The notes: generated from the letters alone by a model not told the origin. 64,000 bases of DNA from Cupriavidus pauculus (GCF_002858765.1 NZ_PJRP01000012.1:113760-177759), one strand, 5' to 3'. Shown: positions 14,758 through 23,214, counted from the first letter of the stretch. Numbers and translations: made by a program.

Positions 14758-15435
14758 TCAGGCCGCGGCCTTCAGGTCGACGGAATTTGCCGCGGTCTGC
14801 CCGACGGCCAGTTCGGCGTTCAATTCGGCATCCAGCGCCGCCAGCGCGGCGCGCCCGGCCTTTAGTTCGCGTGCCACTTGCGCCACGCGTGCGCCCAGGT
14901 GCTCGGCGGTACGCAGGTCGGCCGACGGCGGGCCCATTTCGGCGCTTACGTCGGCATCCGATTGCGCGGCGGCCCCGATGAAGAAGCCGTGGCGGTTCAG
15001 CGTGTCCTCGATGGACGTCGACGTGTTGTGCCCGGTCGCCAGGCCCAGGTTGACCCAGTGCATCTGGTGCTGCGCGGCAAAGATTGCCATCTGCTGCAGC
15101 GTGACGAGCTTGTCGCCCGAGCGCGATGCGGCGTTGGTAAAGCCGGCCGCCACCTTGTTGGCCCAACGGAAGCCCTTGGCGAATACGTTGCGCGACGTGG
15201 CATCCATGAACATCTTGAACTGCCCTGACGCGCTGCCCATGTAGGTCGGGGCGCCGAAGATGATGGCGTCCACCTGCTCAAGCTTGTCCCAGTACTGGTC
15301 GATCTCGTCGACGCTGATCAGCAGGGCGGTGGTGCCTGCGGTGCGCGCCGCGCCGCGTGCCACCGCCTCTGCCTGCTTGGCCGTATGGCCGTAGCCGCTG
15401 TGGTAGACGATCGCAACTTGGGTGGGGGTGGTCAT
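14758..15435 (-). CDS. Flavodoxin-family NAD(P)H:quinone oxidoreductase-like protein
   Basis: Encodes 225 residues beginning MTTPTQVAIVYHSGYGHTAK, the FMN-phosphate-binding loop of flavodoxin-fold (WrbA/NQO-type) proteins. It continues with IIFGAPTYMGSASGQFKMFM, a typical second FMN contact. The last 60 residues are a helical extension rich in Ala. Members transfer electrons from NAD(P)H to quinones in the cytoplasm. This is the first gene of the leftward four-gene unit ending at 12828. An upstream in-frame ATG at 15522 is rejected because the added residues lack the fold's start. Confidence 0.84.
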   Translation of the reverse strand: MTTPTQVAIVYHSGYGHTAKQAEAVARGAARTAGTTALLISVDEIDQYWDKLEQVDAIIFGAPTYMGSASGQFKMFMDATSRNVFAKGFRWANKVAAGFTNAASRSGDKLVTLQQMAIFAAQHQMHWVNLGLATGHNTSTSIEDTLNRHGFFIGAAAQSDADVSAEMGPPSADLRTAEHLGARVAQVARELKAGRAALAALDAELNAELAVGQTAANSVDLKAAA

Positions 15436-15632
15436 TGCTGGCTCCGGGTGAGAGGAAGGTGAAGCCAGTATGGTTGGCGCGACCTGTTCCCGGTAGGCAC
15501 AGATCCGGAGAAGGATTTTCAACTAAAGGTTGAAGTGGATGGGGCGCGAACCTGTGGGGCCATCCGTGTGCCGGGCCGTCAACCGTGGCCGGCTGACGGC
15601 GTTGCGGCGTTGCGGCATTGCGGCGGGTGGCG

Positions 15633-16196
15633 TCAGAGCGGTGCCGGCACCTTCGCGGGGGCGGGAGCCTGGGTGGGGGGAGTCGTCGTCTGGACCTTGT
15701 CCGAGTTGCCGTTGTAGGCGAAATAGCGCGCCTTGGCGCCCTTGCCCCAGTACGCCACGGTGAACTGCTTGCCGTCGCGGGCGTACAGCAGTTCCAGGCT
15801 GCCGTTGGACGCCGCCCATTCCGCGTAGCCGTTCTGGGCGTTGGGTTCGGTCTTTCGCTTTGATTCGTAGCGGGCGTCGAGCTTGTGGGTGACGTCGTCG
15901 AGCGCGGCGCGGTCGAAGGTCAGCGTGACCAGCGTCACCAGGTCCTGCCCGTCGCAGTTCACCACGGCACGGGTCAGGCCCGGCAGGTTGAAGCGCTCCA
16001 GGCGCTTCAGCTCGAAGGCGTCGCCGCCGGCCCACGGCGCCGTGCCGGTCCTTTCGCGATTCGGGCCCGGCGTCAGCCGCGCGCAAGAGGTCTTGCCAAG
16101 CTCCAGGCCCAGCGGTGCCGCTACGCCGCCAGCGGTCGGCTGGGCCTGGGCGACAGATGCCAGCCCGACGGCGGCCAGCAGGATTAGCTTCTTCAT
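15633..16196 (-). CDS. Exported hypothetical protein
   Basis: A 187-residue protein with a clear Sec signal peptide (MKKLILLAAVGLASVAQAQP, cleavage after AQA). The mature part contains LGLELGKTSC, DGQDLVTLVTLTFDR and GKQFTVAYWGKGAKARYF. It ends in a Pro/Ala/Thr-rich tail. It resembles small periplasmic proteins of unknown function in Burkholderiales; I recognise no named domain. It stands between the leftward catabolic unit and a LysR gene, all on the minus strand, with no tight spacing to either. Confidence 0.72.
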   Translation of the reverse strand: MKKLILLAAVGLASVAQAQPTAGGVAAPLGLELGKTSCARLTPGPNRERTGTAPWAGGDAFELKRLERFNLPGLTRAVVNCDGQDLVTLVTLTFDRAALDDVTHKLDARYESKRKTEPNAQNGYAEWAASNGSLELLYARDGKQFTVAYWGKGAKARYFAYNGNSDKVQTTTPPTQAPAPAKVPAPL

Positions 16197-16226
16197 GGGA
16201 ATGCTTCCGAACGATATCGCAGGATT

Positions 16227-17141
16227 TTACGGCTTTCCGACCGCCGGACTTGAGGCATCGGGCTCGCCGTTTTCGATCAGTTGCCGCGCCAGCAGGCCCG
16301 CCTGTGGCGTCAGCGCGCCAAAATCGCGCGCGCACAAGAACAGGCGGCGCGTGGCCCACGGTTCCGACAGCGGCAGGATGGCCAGCCCGCCTGGCATCGA
16401 CCTGGCCAGCGAACCGGACACGATCGAGATGCCGATACCGGCGTCGACCAGCATCGCCACGTGGCCCACGTTGCGCAGCTGGACGCGATAGTGCAACTGG
16501 TGCCCCAGCCGCGACGCGCGCTCGGCCAGGTGTGTTTCCAGTGCCGTGTCCGCCATGCCGATGATCGGCTCGTCGACGATGTCCGCAAAGGCCACCGCGG
16601 GCTGTGCCGCCACCCGGTGCTGCCGGCTGGCTACTACCACGAGCTGGTCCTCGGCGATGCGGTGGGTCTGCAGGTTCGAGAAATCGGTGAAATTGGCCAC
16701 GATGCCCAGTTCCGCGCGCCCCTCGACCAGCGCCTGGACAATTTCCGGGCTCGGGCGTTCGCCAAGGTCGATGGAAAGGTCGGGATGCGCCGCCAGGAAA
16801 CGGCGCAGGTGCGGCGGCAGGAACGATGCCAGCGCGGCGGTGTTCGACAGCAGGCGGATGCGGCCCTTGAGGCCCGTTGCATAGCTGCGCAGTTCGCCGC
16901 GCATCTGCTCCACCTGACCCAGGATCGAGCGCGCGTGTCGCAGCAGGGCGTCGCCAGCGGCCGTGGGCCGTACGCCGCGCCGGTTGCGCTCCAGCAGTGG
17001 CGCGCCCAGCGTGGCCTCCATGCCGGCAATCCGTTCGCTGACAGACGCCAGGGCCAGATGCATCGACCGGGCACCCTGGGTCAGGCTGCCGCACTCCACC
17101 ACGGTCAGGAACAGCCGCAAATCGGTCAGGTCGAAACGCAC
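16227..17141 (-). CDS. LysR-family transcriptional regulator
   Basis: A 304-residue regulator. The N-terminal HTH spans residues 1-60 (VRFDLTDLRLFLTVVECGSL, with the recognition region ASVSERIAGMEATLGAPLLE). The effector domain follows (GRIRLLSNTAALASFLPPHL and AGIGISIVSGSLAR). The start is taken as GTG 17141 with GGAG before it. The frame extends to 17327, but a start at 17234 would overlap the divergent transporter start and add about 31 unrelated residues. The TSUP transporter gene is divergent with a 91-bp gap, the normal arrangement for a LysR target. The inducer is unknown. Confidence 0.87.
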   Translation of the reverse strand: MRFDLTDLRLFLTVVECGSLTQGARSMHLALASVSERIAGMEATLGAPLLERNRRGVRPTAAGDALLRHARSILGQVEQMRGELRSYATGLKGRIRLLSNTAALASFLPPHLRRFLAAHPDLSIDLGERPSPEIVQALVEGRAELGIVANFTDFSNLQTHRIAEDQLVVVASRQHRVAAQPAVAFADIVDEPIIGMADTALETHLAERASRLGHQLHYRVQLRNVGHVAMLVDAGIGISIVSGSLARSMPGGLAILPLSEPWATRRLFLCARDFGALTPQAGLLARQLIENGEPDASSPAVGKP

Positions 17142-17232
17142 GCCTTGCTCTCCACAGCTTTCGGTTTTGCCGAAGTCTAGCACCGGAAAAGCCAGATTGC
17201 GGGTGCCCGGCCCGATGGCTAGCATTCGCTCC

Positions 17233-18000
17233 ATGGACCCAATTCTTCTGGTTTTCGGCGCGGGATTTGTCGCCGGTGCAATGAATGCGCTGGCGGGCGG
17301 CGGCTCGTTCGTCAGCCTGCCCGCCATGATTGCCGCCGGTGTGCCACCGGTTCAGGCGAACACATCGAGCACGGTCGCGCTGTTTCCCGGCGGCCTGGCC
17401 AGCGCCTGGGCCTATCGCGACGGGCTGGGGCCGGTGGGCGAGGTGTCGCTGCGGACATTGCTGATGGCCACGCTGTGCGGCGGGTTTGTCGGGGCGATGC
17501 TGCTGCTGCGCACATCGTCGGCGGCGTTCACGTTCGTGCTGCCATGGCTGCTGCTGATTGCCTGCATCGCGCTGGCGTTCGGGCGGCAACTGGGCGAGGT
17601 GCTGCGCGCGCGCTGGCGTATCCATGCCCATGCGGTGCTGGCGGTGCAGTTCGGGCTGGGCGTCTACGGCGGCTATTTCGGCGGCGCGGTCGGCATCATG
17701 ATGATCGCCATGTGGGGCCTGCTGGACAGCCGCGACCTCAAGAACCTGAATGCGCCGCGCACGCTGATGGTGAGCGCGGCCAATGCCGTGGCGGTGATCG
17801 CGTTCATCGTGGCGAACGCCGTGCGCTGGCCGGAGACGGTGGCGATGCTGATTGGCGCCATCCTGGGCGGATACGGCGGCGCGCTGCTCGGCCGCATGAC
17901 GCCGCCGCGCGTGGTGCGGGCCGGTACGCTGCTGGCCACGTCGTGCATCACGCTGGCGTTCTTCGTGAAGACGTATGCACCGGCGCTATTGCATCGGTAG
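17233..18000 (+). CDS. TSUP (TauE/SafE) family membrane transporter
   Basis: A 255-residue integral membrane protein with about eight helices. It shows the repeat-type motifs of the TauE/SafE family: NALAGGGSFVSLPAMIAAG near the N-terminus and VYGGYFGGAVGIMMIAMWG in the second half. The family exports or imports sulfur-containing anions and organic acids such as sulfoacetate, sulfite or glycolate; the substrate here is unknown. It is divergent from a LysR regulator that probably controls it, and it converges with a small membrane-protein gene 9 bases after its stop. Confidence 0.87.
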   Translation: MDPILLVFGAGFVAGAMNALAGGGSFVSLPAMIAAGVPPVQANTSSTVALFPGGLASAWAYRDGLGPVGEVSLRTLLMATLCGGFVGAMLLLRTSSAAFTFVLPWLLLIACIALAFGRQLGEVLRARWRIHAHAVLAVQFGLGVYGGYFGGAVGIMMIAMWGLLDSRDLKNLNAPRTLMVSAANAVAVIAFIVANAVRWPETVAMLIGAILGGYGGALLGRMTPPRVVRAGTLLATSCITLAFFVKTYAPALLHR

Positions 18001-18009
18001 ACAGCGCCG

Positions 18010-18426
18010 TCAGTCCACCTGCTCGATCAGCGCCGCGTCCAGCATCGCGATGGTCAGGCCGGCCAGCAGTGCGATGGCCGAGGCAATGAACCAGCGCACG
18101 GTCTTGCGATACTCGGGAATGCTGTCGTCTTCCACGCGCAGCGCGCGGAATAACGCAAGGATCTGCAGCGCCACGGCCACGATCAGGCACACGGCCGCCG
18201 CGAGCGAACCCCGGCTCCAGTACCCCGGGCTCTCAAAACCCCAGAATCGCCAGAATGCCAGCGAAAACCCGAGCAGCACGGTAATGGCCGTGATGATGCC
18301 CTGCCGGAAGCCCGACGGCACGCTGGGCGGCGGCGCGGGCGGTGGCAACGGTGGCGGTGCCTGCGCTGGCGAAGCAGGGGGCGAGGCGCCGCCCCGCTGT
18401 GGATCCTGGCTGGTGTCGGAGGGCAT
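18010..18426 (-). CDS. Small membrane protein with Pro-rich N-terminus
   Basis: Encodes 138 residues. The first 40 are dominated by Pro, Ala and Gln (including PAQAPPPLPPPAPPP), followed by three hydrophobic segments (GIITAITVLLGFSLAFW, SLAAAVCLIVAVALQIL, FIASAIALLAGLTIAML). No family is recognised. The proline-rich tail is likely cytoplasmic and could bind partners. It lies 9 bases downstream of the cupin gene on the same strand and may be expressed with it. Confidence 0.6.
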   Translation of the reverse strand: MPSDTSQDPQRGGASPPASPAQAPPPLPPPAPPPSVPSGFRQGIITAITVLLGFSLAFWRFWGFESPGYWSRGSLAAAVCLIVAVALQILALFRALRVEDDSIPEYRKTVRWFIASAIALLAGLTIAMLDAALIEQVD

Positions 18427-18435
18427 CCGTTGCGC

Positions 18436-18852
18436 CTAGCGGCCGAGTACCGGCATCTCCACCATGGCGAGCGTGGCGATATTGCCGCCGATCACCCAGC
18501 TGCGATGGCCCTTGCCGCGCGTATCGTCGAGCAACAGCGCGCTGCCCGGCACCAGCGACCGGCATTCGCCGTCGGACGCCTCGAACGTCATCTCGCCATC
18601 GAGCAGGAATATCCACATGCGGACGGGCGCGGGGTGCAGGTCGCCCACCCAACCCGTGGGCACCACCAGAAAGCCCTGCCGCACGGCCTCGTCCATGCGC
18701 GACACCCAGAACGGCGGCGCCGGCGGGGCGAAGCTTCGCTCGGCCATGTCGAAAGACAACGCTCCAAAGTGTGATTCGCCCGCGTCATCGGCATAAATGC
18801 GTCCGAACGCCAGCGTGGAATGACTGACCGGGTGTTCCGTGGATGCGGTCAT
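18436..18852 (-). CDS. Cupin-domain protein
   Basis: A 138-residue protein whose C-terminal half is a cupin barrel: APVRMWIFLLDGEMTFEASD then RSLVPGSALLLDDTRGKGH. Metal-ligand histidines are sparse in the first cupin motif, so a binding or regulatory role is as likely as catalysis. A GGGAG sequence precedes ATG 18852; the frame extends further upstream but over the methyltransferase tail. It lies between the methyltransferase gene and the small membrane protein on the same strand, with a 65-base gap to the former. Confidence 0.72.
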   Translation of the reverse strand: MTASTEHPVSHSTLAFGRIYADDAGESHFGALSFDMAERSFAPPAPPFWVSRMDEAVRQGFLVVPTGWVGDLHPAPVRMWIFLLDGEMTFEASDGECRSLVPGSALLLDDTRGKGHRSWVIGGNIATLAMVEMPVLGR

Positions 18853-18917
18853 GGCTGGCTCCCTGTCGTGCGCGCGATGATGTACCCAGTCTAGTCGCGC
18901 CGCAGGGCGCCGCAACA

Positions 18918-19769
18918 TCAGTCTGGGGCCTGCGCGTCGATCTGCCAGCACGCGGCCGTGAAGCGCGCCGTGTCGCCATGCACGAAGGGCGCGAAGGCGG
19001 CGCGCACGGTCTGGATGACCCTGGCGCGCGTGGTCTCGTCGACCGTCAGCAGCCGCTGGCCCACCGAACCGAGCCAGCCGATGTAGTCGACCAGGTCGGG
19101 CTCGGGCAGCTCGCACGGCACGTCGATGGGGCGAATGTCGGTGCCGGACCATCCGGCCTGCGCCAGGATCGCCGCCACGCGCTGCCGGTCGGCAAACGCG
19201 AACTGCCCCGGGGCGCCGGGATGGCGCACCGGCAGGTCGGGCAGCAGCGGGGCGGCGGCACGCTCGCCGGTGGTCATGAACGCGTTTTCGGCCTGGCTGC
19301 GCCAGGCGATGACGCGCATCGTCGCGCCCGGCCGCGCGGCACGACGCAGATTGGCGAAGGCCGCCACGGGATCATCGAAGAACATCACACCGAAGCGCGA
19401 TGCGATGTGGTCGAAGCTGGCCGGCGCGAACGCGTGGGTTTGCGCATCGGCCTGGACAAAGCTTGCCGCCACGCCAAGACGGGCGGCGCGTTCGCGCGCC
19501 ACGTCCAGCATCGGGGCCGAAATGTCGGCGCCGACACACTCGCCCTGGCCGCCCAGGCGCTGTGCCATGGCCAGCGTAGTGGCGCCGGTGCCGCATCCGA
19601 CGTCGAGTACGCGGCGATGTCCGTCACCGGCAGGCAGGGCATCTAGCAGGATGGGCTCGAATGGCTGGAACATGTGGTCCAGCAGGGTCTGGTTCACGAC
19701 CCAGGCACGGCCGCCGGTGCCGTTCCAGAGGGTGCTCTGGTCGCTGTTGGTCTGCGGATAGGCGTTCAT
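18918..19769 (-). CDS. Class I SAM-dependent methyltransferase
   Basis: A 283-residue Rossmann-fold methyltransferase. Motif I is VLDVGCGTGATTLAMAQRLG, motif II contains VGADISAPML, and the motif near FDHIASRFGVMFFDDP marks the post-II region. The N-terminal helix carries WNGTGGRAWVVNQTLLD, seen in a subgroup acting on small molecules. The acceptor is unknown. Divergent transcription from a MerR-type regulator with overlapping promoter sequence suggests it is that regulator's target. ATG 19769 is chosen; the frame opens 20 codons earlier. Confidence 0.85.
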   Translation of the reverse strand: MNAYPQTNSDQSTLWNGTGGRAWVVNQTLLDHMFQPFEPILLDALPAGDGHRRVLDVGCGTGATTLAMAQRLGGQGECVGADISAPMLDVARERAARLGVAASFVQADAQTHAFAPASFDHIASRFGVMFFDDPVAAFANLRRAARPGATMRVIAWRSQAENAFMTTGERAAAPLLPDLPVRHPGAPGQFAFADRQRVAAILAQAGWSGTDIRPIDVPCELPEPDLVDYIGWLGSVGQRLLTVDETTRARVIQTVRAAFAPFVHGDTARFTAACWQIDAQAPD

Positions 19770-19808
19770 CGTCCGGTTCTCGCGGATTCTCCAGGGGAGG
19801 GAAGCTAC

Positions 19809-19839
19809 ACTGTGCCAGTTCAACTCCACTTGAGGTCAA
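19809..19839 (-). promoter_or_regulatory. Candidate MerR-type promoter/operator for the methyltransferase gene
   Basis: On the minus strand TTGACC (19839-19834) resembles a -35 box and is followed after 19 bp by a weak -10 (CACAGT). The spacer contains imperfectly inverted CTCAA/TTGAA arms. A long 19-bp spacer with a central dyad is typical of MerR-regulated promoters. The MerR start lies three bases away on the other strand. Confidence 0.35.
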
Positions 19840-19841
19840 GG

Positions 19842-20273
19842 GTGAATCCGCTCGACATCGGAGACGTGGCGCGGCAATCGGGCGTGCCGGCGTCCGCGCT
19901 GCGCTACTACGAGGAAAAGGGCCTGATAGCGTCCACTGGGCGGCGTGGCTTGCGCCGCCAGTATGCCCCCGACGTGCTGGACCGGTTGGCGCTGGTGGCG
20001 CTGGGGCGTGCCGCGGGATTTTCGCTGGACGAGATTGCCGGCATGCTGGCCCGCGACGGCCAGGTACATATCGATCGGCGCAAGCTGGCCGACAAAGCCG
20101 ACGACCTCGATCGCACCATCCGCCAGCTTGTGGCGATGCGCGACGGCCTGCGTCACGCCGCGGCCTGTCCTGCGTCCAGCCATATGGCTTGCCCGACATT
20201 CCGGCGCATCCTGCGCGCGGCGGCCAAGGGTGTCATCGGCGAGCGGCGCCGGCCCGCCGTGCCACGCAAGTAG
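19842..20273 (+). CDS. MerR-family transcriptional regulator
   Basis: The 143-residue protein starts VNPLDIGDVARQSGVPASAL followed by RYYEEKGLI, the MerR HTH signature. A dimerisation helix (RRKLADKADDLDRTIRQLVA) follows. The C-terminal segment has Cys in ACPASSHMACPTF, a short Cys-containing tail like those in SoxR-type sensors, although SoxR itself uses four cysteines. The sensed signal may be a redox or small-molecule ligand; it cannot be settled here. GTG 19842 is the only reasonable start. It is divergent from the methyltransferase gene. Confidence 0.85.
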   Translation: MNPLDIGDVARQSGVPASALRYYEEKGLIASTGRRGLRRQYAPDVLDRLALVALGRAAGFSLDEIAGMLARDGQVHIDRRKLADKADDLDRTIRQLVAMRDGLRHAAACPASSHMACPTFRRILRAAAKGVIGERRRPAVPRK

Positions 20274-20299
20274 CACCGGGCGGCACGCCGGCTGCGCAC

Positions 20300-20800
20300 T
20301 CAGCCGTGCACGTGCCGCGTGATGGCCCGCGCGAACCAGTCGTCCAGCATCGCCTTTTCGTAGCGCAGCGGATCGCCGTAGCCGTACAGGTTGACGCCCC
20401 AGTTGAAGTTCATGTTGTTGATGCGCTCCTGGCTGCTGGCGATGGTCTCGTCGCCATGCATGAGCGCGTAGCGCAGTGTCATGCGCGGCCAGGTGGCATC
20501 GCGGATCACGCGCACATTGCCCTGGTAGCGCCAGTCCGCATAGCCGACCAGGTCGATGTCCAGGATCTCGATCGACAGCGAGTAGCCGGCGGGCAGTTCG
20601 CGGACGGCCAGCTTCTGCAGGTGCTGGCGGATTGCGTCGAGCACCTGCGGATCGCTGCCGTAGCCATAGGACTTCGACGCGTCCTGGTAGGTCTCGGGAT
20701 GGATAAAGGTGATGGTCAGCGCCCCCGGCTGAGATTCGGCCGCCAGGGCCGAGCCCAGCGTGGCAAGCATGGCAACCGCACAGGCAACAAAGCGAGACAT
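20300..20800 (-). CDS. DUF3016 family exported protein
   Basis: A 166-residue protein with a signal peptide (FVACAVAMLATLGSALA, cleavage after ALA-AE). The body matches DUF3016: LTITFIHPETYQDASKSYG, LPAGYSLSIEILDIDLVGYA and the terminal EKAMLDDWFARAI. The family is periplasmic and uncharacterised. A purine-rich GGGGG stretch precedes the ATG. It converges with the MerR gene and shows no obvious operon partner. Confidence 0.82.
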   Translation of the reverse strand: MSRFVACAVAMLATLGSALAAESQPGALTITFIHPETYQDASKSYGYGSDPQVLDAIRQHLQKLAVRELPAGYSLSIEILDIDLVGYADWRYQGNVRVIRDATWPRMTLRYALMHGDETIASSQERINNMNFNWGVNLYGYGDPLRYEKAMLDDWFARAITRHVHG

Positions 20801-20945
20801 GGCGTCCCCCCGCTCCCGACGATCACGGCTGAGGCAGGTATCCCTGGCATCCGGGCGGCTTCCAGCCGGTGAAGCGCGCCATTTATGAGATTAGTACAGC
20901 CTGCTGGCGGTTATCATCGGCCCCTGCGTTTTCTGGAGACCAGAC

Positions 20946-21419
20946 ATGTCGAATACGTCGAATGCACAGCAGTACCTGCGCGAGGCCATCCGCCTGGCGC
21001 AAGCCAACATGCAGGCGGGCGGGCGCCCGTTCGGCGCGGTGATCGTCCGTGACGGCGAAGTCCTGATGACTGCCGTGAACGAGATCCACAAGACCAACGA
21101 CCCCACGTCGCACGCCGAACTGAACGCGATTCGCGCCGCCAGCCACAAGCTGGGCACGCCCAGCCTGGCCGGCTGCGCCGTGTATGCCAGTGGTCACCCG
21201 TGCCCGATGTGCATGGCGGCGATGCGGCTGGCGGGCGTGACCGAAGTGGCGTACGCCTACTCGAACGACGATGGCGAGCCGTTCGGCCTGTCGACGGCGG
21301 CCATCTACGCGGATCTGGCCAAACCGTTCGCCGAACAGTCGATGAAGATCCAGTACCTGCCCGTGCGGCTAGAGGGCGAGGCGGATCTGTATGCGGAGTG
21401 GAAGCGGCGGCAGGGGTAG
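20946..21419 (+). CDS. Nucleoside/base deaminase of the cytidine-deaminase fold
   Basis: A 157-residue zinc deaminase. It has the HAE motif in PTSHAELNAIRAA, where His binds zinc and Glu shuttles protons, and the second zinc site in SGHPCPMCMAAMRLAG. The overall length and the FGLSTAAIYADLAKP segment are like guanine deaminase or related base deaminases rather than tRNA adenosine deaminase, but the substrate is not certain. It acts in the cytoplasm in purine/pyrimidine salvage or catabolism. It stands alone and is closed by an exceptionally strong hairpin. Confidence 0.87.
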   Translation: MSNTSNAQQYLREAIRLAQANMQAGGRPFGAVIVRDGEVLMTAVNEIHKTNDPTSHAELNAIRAASHKLGTPSLAGCAVYASGHPCPMCMAAMRLAGVTEVAYAYSNDDGEPFGLSTAAIYADLAKPFAEQSMKIQYLPVRLEGEADLYAEWKRRQG

Positions 21420-21429
21420 CAACATCGCC

Positions 21430-21478
21430 GTTGGTTTGCTCCTCTCTCCTCCCTTGTGGGAGAGAGGAGCAAACCAAC
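21430..21478. repeat. Perfect 20-bp inverted repeat (terminator-like), dispersed-repeat family member
   Basis: GTTGGTTTGCTCCTCTCTCC (21430-21449) is matched exactly by its reverse complement at 21459-21478 around a 9-base loop. It separates the convergent deaminase and Bug genes and can terminate both. The TTTGCTCC/CTCTC core recurs at 53670-53856 and 60276-60404. Confidence 0.85.
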
Positions 21479-21491
21479 GAGCCAAATCCGA

Positions 21492-22478
21492 TCAATCCAG
21501 CGTGATCTTCCCCGCCTTCACGATTTGCCCGTAGCGCGTGGTATCGCGCTCGATCAGCTTGCGGAACTCGTCCGGCGTGCTGCCCACCGGGATAAAGCCG
21601 AGTTCGGTGAGCTTCCTGGCCACATCGGCGCTACGCGTGGCGGCGGCGATTTCCTTGGCCATGCGGTCGATCACCGGCTGCGGCGTGCCGGCCGGCGCCA
21701 GCAGGCCCGTCCAGGAACTCATCACGAAGCCCGGGAAGCCCGATTCCTCCATCGTCGGGATGTTCGGCTCGCCGGGCCAGCGCTTGGCCGATGCCACGGC
21801 CAGCACGTTGATCTTGCCCGACTTGACGTGGGGCATCGGCACCAGCAGCGGGTCGAAGGCCACCGATACTTCGCCGGAGACCAGCGCCGGCAGGATCGGC
21901 GCACTGCCGTTGTACGGCACGTGCGTCATCTTGACCTTCGACTCCATGGCCAATCGTTCGCCGGTCAGGTGCGCCGAGCTGCCGACGCCGCTGGAGCCGA
22001 ACGTCAGCGTGTCGGGGTGCTTCTTGCCGTAGTCCACCAGTTCGGCCACGGTCTTGACCGGCACCTTCTTGCTGGCGAACAGGAACAGCGGCAGCTCGGC
22101 CATTTCCGCCACCGGCGTCAGGTCCGACGGCTTGTAGCTGAGCTTGGAATACAGCGACATGTTGGCGCTGTACGCGGCCAGCACCGACACGAAGGTGTAG
22201 CCGTCGGGCGCCGACCGCGCGGCCACGCCTACGCCCAGCGTGCTGTTGGCGCCGGGCTTGTTCTCGATGATGATCGGCTGGCCCAGGCTCTGCGACACGC
22301 GCTCGAAGATCACGCGCGACACGGTGTCGGTGGAACCGCCCGGCGTGTAGGGCACGATGACCTTGATCGGCTTGGTCGGCCAGGCATCGGCGGCCAGGGC
22401 GCTGTGCGCGGTGAAAATGGTGGCGATGGCAACGGCCATCCCGCACGCCACGCGTGCGGCTTGATGCTTGATACGCAC
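21492..22478 (-). CDS. Bug-family tripartite tricarboxylate transporter substrate-binding protein
   Basis: A 328-residue periplasmic receptor with a signal peptide (VACGMAVAIATIFTAHSALA). Bug/TctC hallmarks are WPTKPIKVIVPYTPGGSTDT, IIIENKPGANSTLG, GSSGVGSSAHLTGE and THVPYNGSAPILPALVSGE. These proteins bind carboxylates or amides for TctAB permeases or act as sensors. No TctAB genes adjoin, so this is an orphan receptor, as is common in Bordetella and Cupriavidus. The start is GTG, with AAGGAG five bases before it. It is the last gene of a leftward run with a cysteine hydrolase and a second Bug receptor. Confidence 0.92.
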   Translation of the reverse strand: MRIKHQAARVACGMAVAIATIFTAHSALAADAWPTKPIKVIVPYTPGGSTDTVSRVIFERVSQSLGQPIIIENKPGANSTLGVGVAARSAPDGYTFVSVLAAYSANMSLYSKLSYKPSDLTPVAEMAELPLFLFASKKVPVKTVAELVDYGKKHPDTLTFGSSGVGSSAHLTGERLAMESKVKMTHVPYNGSAPILPALVSGEVSVAFDPLLVPMPHVKSGKINVLAVASAKRWPGEPNIPTMEESGFPGFVMSSWTGLLAPAGTPQPVIDRMAKEIAAATRSADVARKLTELGFIPVGSTPDEFRKLIERDTTRYGQIVKAGKITLD

Positions 22479-22674
22479 TACATCTCCTTCACTGATATTC
22501 TTCCGCGCCCGATGGCAACGCCCCGGGGCTCTATGGCCGGGCAGAGCCCGGCTTCGCGGATTATCGGTGAGGAAATCTGCAACCGAAGTCAGGGTCAGCC
22601 CCGGGTTTGCGATGCAATGTGCGATAGCCGCACCGATGCCGGAGCTGGCGTGCTGCAGGGCAGGCCCGGTGGTG

Positions 22675-23214
22675 CTATGCAGCGAAAGAGATGTCGGCGG
22701 CGGCCATCGGCGTAACGCGCGGCCCGAAGCTCTCGATATTGGACAGCGTCACGTTGTGATGCCGGACGATCTGCGCGGCCGACAAGGCGGAGTTGCCCAC
22801 GGTGGTGTGGCCGTCGGCCACCAGCGTGACCGGATACCCCAGCGCCAGCGCGCGGCGCGTGGTGGTATCCACGCAGAAGTCGGTCTGCATGCCGCAGATC
22901 ACCAGCGCCGACACCCCGCGTGCCTGTAGCACTTCGGCCAGGTCGGTACGGTGGAACGAATCGGGCGTGGTCTTGCGCACGCGCGCGTCGGCATCGCCCA
23001 CATCGAGGCCGCTGGCAAGCTGCCAGCGGTCGGAGCCGAACCGCAGGTAGTCGGACTTCGATTCATGCTGCACGAAGATCACCGGCACACTGGCCTTGCG
23101 GGCAGCGGCGGACACGTGGTTGATCCGTTCGATCGTGGCCTGCGCGTCGACGCAGGCTTCGTCGCCTTCGCAAAGTCCCTGCTGGACATCGATGACGATC
23201 AGGGCTGTGGTCAT
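22675..23214 (-). CDS. Cysteine hydrolase (isochorismatase family)
   Basis: A 179-residue amidohydrolase-type protein with the full Asp-Lys-Cys triad: Asp9 in ALIVIDVQQGL, Lys81 in VRKTTPDSF, and Cys114 in CGMQTDFCVDTTTRR. Relatives hydrolyse nicotinamide, N-carbamoyl compounds or similar amides in the cytoplasm. It lies between two Bug receptor genes on the same strand (gaps of about 53 and 196 bases), suggesting the receptors deliver an amide or carboxylate related to its substrate. This contrasts with the Cys-less homologue at 12828-13415. Confidence 0.88.
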   Translation of the reverse strand: MTTALIVIDVQQGLCEGDEACVDAQATIERINHVSAAARKASVPVIFVQHESKSDYLRFGSDRWQLASGLDVGDADARVRKTTPDSFHRTDLAEVLQARGVSALVICGMQTDFCVDTTTRRALALGYPVTLVADGHTTVGNSALSAAQIVRHHNVTLSNIESFGPRVTPMAAADISFAA

